Position numbers and translations under genes: made by a program. This document shows positions 35,901 to 47,184 of a stretch of DNA of 64,000 nt, piece by piece. A model generated the notes under the pieces. The model ran no database searches. It had not been told where the DNA came from and saw only the letters and a program-made list of their open reading frames with translations. The stretch is from Zhengitettix transpicula (lineage: Eukaryota > Arthropoda > Insecta > Orthoptera > Tetrigidae), in the NCBI GenBank assembly GCA_037074705.1, contig CM073594.1, positions 78,803,009-78,867,008 of the forward strand. Reading direction: 5' to 3'. Each line of letters opens with the position of its first letter. The first letter of the stretch is position 1.

Positions 35901-37012
35901 GTCGAGGCTTGGACTGGAATGCTGCGTCCCCCACAGCAGACCGAATTCTCGTTATCGGTAGGGCGTGGGACAAGTACCAAATGCCCGATCTACACGGTGC
36001 AGGTGTTTCTAGGGCTTTTCGTGCACCACTTTTTGGCAAATTGCAAGGTAGGATCCTTAAAACTATAACCCAGGTGCCCTAGATTAGCATTGGCTCCTTG
36101 CTCTACCTTTCCGCATTCTCTCTTTCAGTCCCATTCCTGTGCTATAAGAGGGGAGTGGCTAAATATTAAATTTCAATTACGATTGCCGAAGATGGTTCAT
36201 AGCCCTATAACGGCTCCAGGGTTTATCTCGGATAAAATACTTACTATTAATAATGAATGCAGTCTTTCTCGGTGTAAAGAACGAACAAAATCGTCTCGAG
36301 CTTCTAACTGAGTGGAAAAATATGCGTGACGTTTCGATGACGTTCACTGTCGTCGTCTTCTAGCAAAGTGACCAATACTTACTATTATTATTATCTCGGT
36401 GTCACAGTCAACCTGACGACGATGGCCGAGCTTGCCGTCGAAAGGTTGTTGATAAAACATTGGCGTGGGTTGAAGCCCGAGCTTTGTTTTTGGAACTGAT
36501 TCACCAGGAAAGCTCTCTAATTTCAATTTGTTGTTACTGACTTACTTATGGTTTTATTATGATTATATTACTTGTATATATTTATGTTACTGAAATTACG
36601 GAACAATAAAATAAACGTAATAATTCTTTTATGTAGCTAATTAATCCTAAATTTCTTATTAATATAATTTTTAAAAATATATATTTTTAATATGTGAAAA
36701 AATAATCAGCAATGATCAAATTAATAAATTTTGAGATGTCTACAACTATATAACCATGGACAATATTTCAGTTACACTGATTTGTTTTTAATCACGTAAT
36801 GAAAATTGAAGTTGATTTTAAATTGTTCTTTTGTACAAGTATGCTTGGTTAGACTTTGAAGATTAAATTTTACTCAGGAATCTACATTAAACAAATTGAT
36901 AAAGTTACAGTATTCTGTGCATTTTTACAATTTAGTTACCTAAAGTTAAAATATTGGACAAATTGTAATTTATACTTATTGCAATTGGTAAAATTAATAT
37001 ATATATATATAA

Positions 37013-37052
<40 letters not shown>

Positions 37053-39665
37053 TGAATTCTAAACTCTTTCTCAATTTTATCAAGCTTTTTAGTAAATTTA
37101 TGTGAAAAGAAAAACTATGTACACTGAAGAATGTTAGTTAATAGAAATATCTTAATAATTTTCACAAAGATGATTATGGTTGAATATTAATATATATGAC
37201 ATACCTTAAATTTGTTGGAAATACGTCAACTATTATAGCTACAATAGCAGTAGCACAGGTGGAGTTCATTGCTACATATAATGCAGACACTGTAAGAGTC
37301 AACTGCATATTATATGACCAATACAATGATATGCATAAAATTCCAGCTAAAAGGAAAGCTATCACTACAACAAATCATAATTACATATAAATATCAGAAC
37401 TAACCATTCAATTTATTACTATACTATACAGACAACACTTAAATTCTTAATTATCTGAATGTTTTAATTAACAAAATGTTTAATCTGTAATAAAACAATG
37501 CAACTCAATCAGTGAGAATGGAATAGAGATTATTAAATGATGCATATGAAGAATTAATCAATAAAATATTATAAAATAATATTTAGAATATTATTATCAG
37601 ATTTTTAAAGAAAATATACAGGAATTTCAAAATCTTAAGTTATTGTGTCCCATACAGACTTACTTAGGAAACATAAGTATTTATTTTTTATCTAGTTGAA
37701 AGCCGAAGTAATGGAAGTAATTGAAGTTACATTCAATAATAAGGTCAGAATATACACACATAAAGGTTAATATAAAATCATTCTTCCATCATAAAATATT
37801 ATTTTTCTACACAGTAATCTAAATTTAAAAGATCATCATAACATGAATACTAAATACTGACACACATCTATATATATTATGAATATGTATTTAATGTAAA
37901 AATGATTAATTCCTGAAAGTTTTTTTGAAAATAAAGAAATTGAACTATAGAATAAAAATTACTCATTTTATTACTTACATGCAAGCTTTTTATTTCCAAT
38001 AACATTGACTATTATTCCATTAAAAACAAATGCTAAAGCTGCTGTTCCACCAACAATCATGGAGTTTATGAATACAGTATCTTTGGTCATAACCTGTAGA
38101 ATGTTTAATATTGCCTCTGGTTAAATTTGTCTGTAAATATGGACGCACTTTAAATTTTAAATCAAAAGTCATTCCAATATTAACTGATTAGTGTTTTAAA
38201 ATTATATATATGAAAGAGAGACAGTGATGCTGACCTACCTAAAATATATTCATGATGAAGGGGACTCAGGCCCATGAATCTATATCTATATATATATATA
38301 TTCAGAGGCTTTCAGTAGCCTTCTTCAGGAAGGAGACTGACAGCCTCTGAAAATTTGAAGAACTTCCTTCAGTCTACTGTGGCTACACCATGCTTCAATT
38401 TCAGGTAAGCCAAAGAACACATTCAGATAGGAAAGAGCGACAGCGATGCCGACTTACTTAAAATCAATAGTTGGTCCAGTCTGGCAGCTGTGAGTGAATA
38501 CTACTAATTTTAAACAGGCTGAGCCCGCGACATCAGGAAAGAAGTCTGAACTGTGTGCCTGCTGGCATATATTGTGATGAACAATTATCGCTATTGTGAA
38601 TAATTACTCTTTTTAATTTTTAATTATTTTCATATTAAATTAATTTATTTTAAATTTTATTAACATTGCAATTGTTGTCAATTGGGCATTAATGGCGACA
38701 GTAAAAAAACAGCGACTAATATTGACAGTGTAATAATTCTGGCTTGGTGTCACAACAAAATTCTTATGTTGTATGAAACAGACAATTCTGATAGATGCTT
38801 TTTCAATGTCACAGTTTAATAGAAATTATGTGATTGGTTTATTTATCAGTATCCTAGAACCTGCTTTACGCAAGGGTGATGGAGGAATGACTCTCCAATG
38901 GTCAAGAAAGTGAGAAACGTCACACACAGCAGTTACCATTATGACCAGTAAACTGACAGATACTGCAGTGAAACCATAGTTCATTTGTTAGTGCAACAGG
39001 AAATTGCAATACCACCCTCTAAAACTTATCTCCAAGTCTTAGGGAGCTGCTGCAAAATTGTTGAGATGGAGCCATCTATGCAATAATTTGCATGGGGTGA
39101 AATAATACATTCTGTGTGTTGAGATGGAGTCTGAGCCAGAGAACTATGCCGAGGCTTACCTGGAGCTGCTTAGTAGAAACAACCCCACATACCTGTTGTT
39201 GGGGCAGCATACTTCACACCGAGCCAGGAACATCACAGAGGAACAAGTACTGATCCAAATTTGTGCCAATTAATGTGTGGACACTAAGGAGGAACATTCA
39301 AAATTTCGAGGGTACTTATGCAAACTGTAAGCTACAAAATTAGGAATCCTAATTTTTCTGTTAAAAACCTTCATTAGTCTCGATTATATGCAGTAATATT
39401 TTGAAAGATCTGTTCTGGAATTGCAAATCAAGACCCATAATACCGTGATGAGAAAGAGGTATCATAAATTTCATTAGAAAATTTGAGGATATTGTCATTT
39501 TTGTGGAAATTGTAGCTTTTGACACGATATAAAATATTTATAAAATTTTGATTGTTAAAAAACATTAATTTTGTTGTCTTATCATCCATGTTTATAAATC
39601 AGCTGATTGTGTTGTCTTTCCTTTCCATATGAATATCTTTATTATTTTTTAAAATGTGTTATCCT

Positions 39666-39733
<68 letters not shown>

Positions 39734-40289
39734 ATTAGGAGAATCCATTAAGGAACTAATTCACATTCAAACTTGGATAGTGAGGAAGGATAGAAATAAA
39801 TAGGAGAAATAGGAGGATTGCGCTTTATGTGAATTCATATGCTCGGGCGAAGAATTACGCACATAGAAAAGCATATGTTCAAAGCAGAGAGAAGGATGGA
39901 AGAAGAAGGAAAGACTGAAAATATTTGACCCAGGCGGGACTTGAACCCACGTATTCTGCTTAGTACACAGTATACTTCATTCCCTCTACTCTATCCATTC
40001 CTCCACTAAAACTATTAATTGTCCACAATAAGACTGTCTATATTTGCCTGGTCAGGAACTTGACCCAGTGGCCGAGATGGTTAAGACGTCTGTGTACTAA
40101 GCAGAATACGTGGGTTCAAGTCCCGCCTGGGTCAAATATTTTCAGTCTTTCCTTCTTCTTCCATCCTTCTCTCTGCTTTGAACATATGCTTTTCTATATG
40201 CGTAATTCTTCGCCCGAGCATATGAATTCACATAAAGCGCAATCCTCCTATTTCTCCTATTTATTTCTATCCTTCCTCACTATCCAAGT

Positions 40290-40352
<63 letters not shown>

Positions 40353-41096
40353 GGTGCACAAGGCCATGTCAGTCAAGAAGGGGTAGATGGCCAGGAAGGT
40401 ATGGTCCTAAATTAGAATAAAGTATGGGTCACATGTAGGTGAGGGCCAATCAGGACATAGTGATTTTTGGGGTCCGAGAGTGACATCTCTCAACACGGGA
40501 GACAGCCAGTGACCAAAAATCACAATGTCCTGATTGGTCATCATCTACGCGTGACCCATACTTTATTCTAATTTAGGACCATACCACAATTGTCCTCTGT
40601 TGGCTACTCGACACCGGCATGCCACGTTCCCATGTTTCCAGCAGAAATTTAGAATAAACTTAATAAAATACTTGATGTTCAAGTTAAATGCTAAAAGCAC
40701 ACCATAATATACATATATATCTTTTGTAAATATTGGTGAATTGTTTGTATGTTGTGACAATGAGAAAAGTGATTATTGACAGACAGTCTGTGTATGGTGG
40801 GATAACGAGAGTGGTTGGGATAACGCCATAAGCTGTTGTCATAGTGTCTCGATAAACTTGCTGCTCATAGTGATAACAGCAAGGAGTCAAAATTAATTAT
40901 TACATGAGAAAGTCACTGTGACATTGCCATGTAGAAATGTACATATCTCATTGCTTGATAAATAAATTGTATATAAAGAATTATTTTGGTAATTTTATAC
41001 TGAAAATTTACCAATGGTTAAATCGAAAGAACACAATAACCAAATTGGAGCAGCTGAGCTAATCTGACATCTGGGTTGACACTTATAGCATTGTTA

Positions 41097-41153
<57 letters not shown>

Positions 41154-44100
41154 AATTTCAGGACAGTAGGTCTGAATGTTATGCCACATGGCCACTCGGT
41201 TCCAAACTGGCAATATAAATTGTATCTAAACTTGAACATCTCCAATAAAATATTTGCATAATAAATTATATAAAATTCGTCTATGACATCTTCCAGTTTT
41301 AAGGATCAGTATTACACTTACCACTGTACATGGTCCATCATCAATATGTAAAATGTCTGTATCATTTCTTGTCACAACAGATTCCAACATTTCACAAAAT
41401 GATGCCTCACTTGTAATATTATTTAAATTCTGAAGATATGAATATTCTTCCATTGTCGCAAATAATTGTGGTAACCACAATCGTAATGTATTCAGACTGT
41501 AACCAATTAAATATTATGTAACATAATTGGGTCAGATTTAAAAATAAATTATAACTAGGTATCTACGTGAACATTTTATGATTCTCAGTTGAGGTAGCTG
41601 AACATAGTTTATGAAAGAGTATACTTTAAGGCTTGTAACAACTATACCATTTTACATTCGTGTAATTGAGCATTTCATAACCACATCAATATTATTTCAG
41701 TATGATCTGACTTTACTTAGAATATTGCTGCTTATGATTGACCATAAAAATGAGCCCATATGTTTGGCTGTAACAATCTTAAAATGGGTTTTATTTGTAC
41801 ATGTTATTTTTATAGTGTAAAGACTTACCCTATAAGAGCACCACTTTGTAAACTAAATAGAAGAAGACATCTCCATAAAAGTGGAGGTAAAAACATTGGT
41901 TTTGTTTGTTTCCACCCAAGCTTCCAAATCTGGCAGATGCTTTGTCTTTTTGAAGATATAGATGTTTCACCTGGTAATTCTGAATGAGTATCATTAATTA
42001 ATGACTTAATCTGTAAAAAATATAAAAATTAATGTCATTATTGAAAACTGCCTGTTTTCTGCTATTAATCAGGGATAGCTTAAATTTTTTTAAAAATAAT
42101 ATACTACATTTGATAAAGGGTTAAGAAAATTTAACCAGTTGCCAAACGAAATTGGAAATTGTGAAACTATTAGTAAATTTAAGAATTGTTTAATTAATCC
42201 AATTTTGTAAGCAGTGTCTGTAAAAATGATATATAAATAGATTTTTATTAAAAAATCAAACATTGTACATACAGGATATGATTCAGGATTATGACCTGTG
42301 TTGGTAGCATAAACTTTTTTAAATATTTCCAGAGCTTCTGAATATCTGCCACATGACATAAGATATTTTGGACTTTCAGGAAAAAATGAAAAACTAATGG
42401 CTGAGATTAAACTTGGCAAAGAACAGAAAGCTAGAAATATTCTCCATGAATTATACTTGAATCCATGCACTTGCCATAGCCATGGCTGAGGAATGATAGT
42501 CCATGCAAGTACTAGAACAAAAAACCATGTCAGTATATGTATTTATGAAAGTTTAGTTGATATAAATATAATGGTTCAAATATTTCAGAAAAGGTAGAGG
42601 TAAAGGTCTTTCTTCAGATGTAGAAAGGGTGAATATGATGATATCAATTACTGTATGGTAATCAGAATGAAAGATACTATATTAATAACCAAAGTCAAAT
42701 ACACACAATGATTTTGGTGGAAATGTTACTCACTTAAGTAAATATTAGTAAGACTGAAAATGAAAGTCTCTAATTAACTTTGAGAATCTCCATATGAGAA
42801 TTGTTGAATTTCTATCTGGAAAAATATGAGAGTGAATAGTGTATATAAACAAGAGAATGTGGATGGAAGCAGGTGAATACTTATCTTAATATTATATATT
42901 TAAAAAAGAAAATAATTACTACATAATTTTATCTCATTCACTACTAACTTTCAAGATTCTGATTTCTGATTCAAATTTCACATAATTATATTTTCACTTA
43001 CTAGGTATAATAAGTTGTGCTAAAGACATAAACATTCCTGTTAGCATCATTATTCTAGATCGATGCTGTACTCCATGAAATTCAGCAAGGTAAGACATTA
43101 ACACAGATAATGGGCCACATATTCTGTAAATTAGAATCAAATTACAGTATACTATTACAGTTACAACAATTATTGAAGTTAGTGAACTGCAGAAGATACA
43201 AACACATCTGCTAAATGAAATTATGCTGTTTCCATTGCCAAGAAAAATATTCAAATTCATAAGAAGATACATAAATAATTTTTATACAAACTGTTAAAGT
43301 GACAATATAATGGCACATGACCATAATAATGCTTATGAAAAGGCTATCTTATAGGAAAAATACAAAAAAAATATAAATTAAAAAGCTTGTCATAATAAAA
43401 TTGAAATAAATAAATTTAAACTATTTTGTAATACAAAGTATTCTATTTATAGTTTATGGTGGTAGTACATTTTGTAATAGTACAATTAATTATAGAATTT
43501 AGTTTTCATTCCTATACCTAAGGTAATTTTCCCCCAAGTTATGTAAAATAGTATAGACAATTGTTCAAGCTTAGAAACCAACTATTTTCATCCACTCAAT
43601 TTCTGTCTTTCTGAAGTTCTTGATTATCTTGGTGAAGGGGTAAACAATTAAATGTATTCAACATGTTGATATGCCCAACTTTAATATATTAAATTGACAT
43701 TAAAACCATCACACATATGCACACAACTTTTAATTATATGAATAAATTATGTAATATATTGTAATGGATAAATAAGATTAAATGAATGAATTGCTCCATG
43801 TTGTGGAAGCCAAAAATGTAATGAATAAAAAGAAGATTGATTTAATTAGTTAAATTCTTTTAAAAAAAAATTATTTAATGTCAATGTTACAATTAATTTG
43901 GCACGCCAAAATTTAATTTAACAAACAAATATTTTATTTGTAATTTGTTGGGCCTTCTAAATAAAACAAAACCTTTATAAGACAATTTACTTTATCTAAT
44001 AAATAAAGCAGTGTGTTTGTTTGTATGTATATATATTTGTATGTTCCTTATACAAATCTAGACCGGTGGAGAAAAATTCACCAAATTTCATACACGTGTT

Positions 44101-46471
44101 CTTTACGTTCAGGAAACAAACACGTCAGGGTAAGATGCGTCTACCACTCCCAGGAGTGGGGGTGAACGGGGGTGGAAATATTTAAACCTGCTAAAACAGC
44201 CGATATTTGATTCGCATAAATATTTTTTGGGGTCAACGAGATGTGATACGAGTATAATTTCCACCCCTTACAGCATTGGAAAGGAGAAACATTAGGGGTG
44301 AGGGTGAAAGGGCGTTACAAGAAAATAATGTGAATACAACCGAGATTGGAGTCAATTCCAGGGTTATGGATTAATGGTTTAATTATGACATTCAATTGGC
44401 CATTTAACCCACCACAGGAAAGGGGGGGGGGGCGGTGGAATTTTCCTGGAATAAATATTTGTCGGGATCAATGACGTTGATATTATTTATACGGATGTTG
44501 TTTGTCAAATTTCAACACCTTTCAGCATGTTAGGGTAGCACCCTTAGGGGTGTGTGAAGAGGGGCGTTTCATATAATTAACACAAAAACAACCAAGATTC
44601 AAGTCAAATTGAGGATTATAGATATACGACATCCTGGGAAACGCCGGGAACCCAGCTATTCTAATAAATAAAGCAGGGTGTTTGTTTGTATATATATTTG
44701 TATGTTCCTCATACAATTCTACACCAGTCGAGCAAATTTCACCAAATTTCGTACATATGTTCTTTGTGATCAGGAAACAAACACTGTTGAGGTGAGACAC
44801 GTCTACCACCCTCAGAAGCGAGGGTGGAAATATTTAAACATGCTAAAACAGTCGATATTTCAGTCGGATAAATATTTTTAAGAGGGTCAAAGATATTCAA
44901 AGTGTTTCTACTGATGTTATCTGACTACAACATCATCAGAACGGAGGACCCTTAGGGTTGGGGGTGGACGTGTATTACAAAGAATATAATGCTAATACAA
45001 TCAAGATTGGAGTCAAATCCAGTTTTATGCATGTAGCTGAGTTTAATGATGACATTCAATTCGCCATTTAACCTTCAGGGGTGGGGCTACACGGGGGGTA
45101 GAATTTTTCTAACAGGTTAAATTGTCGATATTTGCATGGAATAAATAATTGTTGAGGTCAATGACGTTTATAATATATCTACCAATGGTTTTTGTAAAAT
45201 TTCAACCCCTTTCGGCATGAGAGCTAAGCACACATAGGGGTCTGGGTGGAAATATTCAAACAATGTAACCGACCGTCAACACATTTAATGAAAGGGGTCG
45301 AGTTGTGTTACATAAAAATAACCTAAAAGATACCTAGATTGGAGTCAAATTGGGGGTTATGGATAAATGACATCTCGGGCAACGCTGGGCACCCAGCTAG
45401 TTGAATATAAATTTAACACATTTGCTTGGTGGTTAAATACATTTAAATTTCAAAGTTTAGTAATTTGATAACAATTCTCTCAGGGTTGTTTACTTGGGCT
45501 TGATAAGTAAAGAACAAATTAAAGAATTTATAAATTAAGTAATTAACAATCCAAAACCAAAATGAGATGAACAAAATCTGATGAATACCTTTAACTACCG
45601 TTAACAAGCATAATTAATTTGGTTTCTACTTACGAAATGTCCTGCTGGTACCAGACTTTGTTTCGGGGCTTGGGGACACAATTTTCACTAAAAGGCCATG
45701 AATCACAGATTCTACACTTGATGGTCAAACACACGTTCGCAGTTATTGGATTTTCCTCTGGGAACTCGATCTGCTTCACCTCCGGGTCATCAGCCAGACA
45801 TATTGTTACTCAACGTTTTATGTGGAAAATGTTGATTTCTGTACGTGTAGGAATCTGAATGTGGCGCTAAATATTTGATTCTGCTTTGCGGGTTTTTTTA
45901 CAATGTATCTCTCTGTACAGACTTTATACTTGGATTTTAAAACTTATAACTCTCTTAGTCAAATTTTAAACTTGGGCCACACTGTTTGTTCTCTCTCAAT
46001 GTTTCACTCCCTCCTACGATTTCAGACAGACTGGCCTCAGAAAGTGCTTGCAGCCCGCAAACAAAGACCGCCGACACATTGTTGTCTTTGAAATTGGTAC
46101 TGCTAAACAATCGAATTATTTAAACAATTACTTGCCTCTAATTAGTATTACAATATATATATATTAGTAAGGATATGACATTGTCAAAAACAATTGCAAT
46201 ATTGGTATGGAAAGGATAGAGAGATAGGTTGTGGCTTACCTAAAAGTGATGTGCAGTGTCGCCATAAGGAACTGAACGTTGTTCTTCAAATTTTTGGAGG
46301 CTCTCAGCCTCCTTCTTCAGGAAGGAGTGTTACACCATTCCATGCATGCAGCCAGCTGGTACATGGAATGGTGTAACACTCCTTAACAACCTTCAGTTCC
46401 TTATGGCGACACCGCACATCACTTTCAGGTAAGCCACAACCAATCTCACTTCCTTACCATACCAATATTGC

Positions 46472-46514
<43 letters not shown>

Positions 46515-47123
46515 AGATATTATGAACTATTTGTGAAAATTAAATACATACACAAATCCGGTCATAAATTTGCAGAATAGAAGAAACCAATATTCTTGAG
46601 ACATGCTTGCCATTAAGTTGAAGACAAAATCCAAAGAATAGCCAATGATAAGAAACATTTTTCTTCCAAGTGTGTCTGACAAGAAGCCCCACATATATGC
46701 ACTGGCTATCATACCTGAAAGCATCAAACTTATTAAACAGCATTCTACTTTTCATGTTTCATAGAACGTAATCTGCAAGGTTAACTTAAATAAAATGTAA
46801 CATATTTGAATAAATAAATTGTACTCAGTGTGAGAGAAAAGGTAGAAAACAAATGTCTTGCAAGAATACTGCCAACATTTATATATGGTAAGTTTGATTA
46901 TATTCTTCGAACTCAAAGTCAACTGTAGTTTATCATAACTTAAATTCAAATACTGTTTAGAAATAAGTCAATAACAGTTGGCTTAATTCAGGTTTCTATA
47001 AATCTGAATAACTTGAACTTTATAACAAGGAACTTCATAGATTCTCAGGCAAGTCATATTCACTTTCTTTGTCTTCTATGATGCAAAATCCTTCCAAACT
47101 GTTACTTTGTTTGGAATATGGAA

Positions 47124-47184
<61 letters not shown>

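Larger units (their letters stand above)
39669..40350. repeat. (TA)n-flanked inverted pair of tRNA-headed SINEs (copies 3 and 4)
   Basis: The left copy (39734-39970, minus) is cut within the tRNA module at GTACACAG. It is joined to a head fragment and a complete plus copy (about 40009-40297). (TA)n lies at 39676-39730 and 40296-40350. The arrangement parallels 2477-3438. It is in intron 7 of SV2-like paralogue 2. Confidence 0.78.
43760..46152 (-). mobile_element. LTR family Z, copy 2 (minus), interrupted by two Helitron-like units
   Basis: On the minus strand it starts TGTAATACTAATTAGAGG (46152) and reaches a first ATTACA terminus at 43817-43823. Then comes TTGGCTTCCACAACATGGAGC (PBS-like), and it ends at a second ATTACA (43760-43765). 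Removing 43995-45400 leaves an LTR of about 930 bp, the same length as copy 4 at 58.8 kb, to which the 45.6-45.9 kb part is closely similar in inverse. It lies in the intron between the third and fourth identified exons of SV2-like paralogue 2. Confidence 0.75.

Noticed and set aside
35614..36068. 141-codon minus-strand ORF and overlapping plus ORFs
   Set aside because: The region matches a dispersed repeat (family T) whose other copies are not open, so coding is unlikely.
37205..37358. Acceptor ATAG|CTTTCC for the ninth-position exon of paralogue 2
   Set aside because: It breaks the frame and length match; the upstream TTGTAG|TGATAG gives 160 nt and correct phase, as in paralogue 1.
45619..46091. 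ORFs of 62-79 codons
   Set aside because: They lie within an LTR family Z copy; the matching LTR at 59.1-59.4 kb does not keep the frames.
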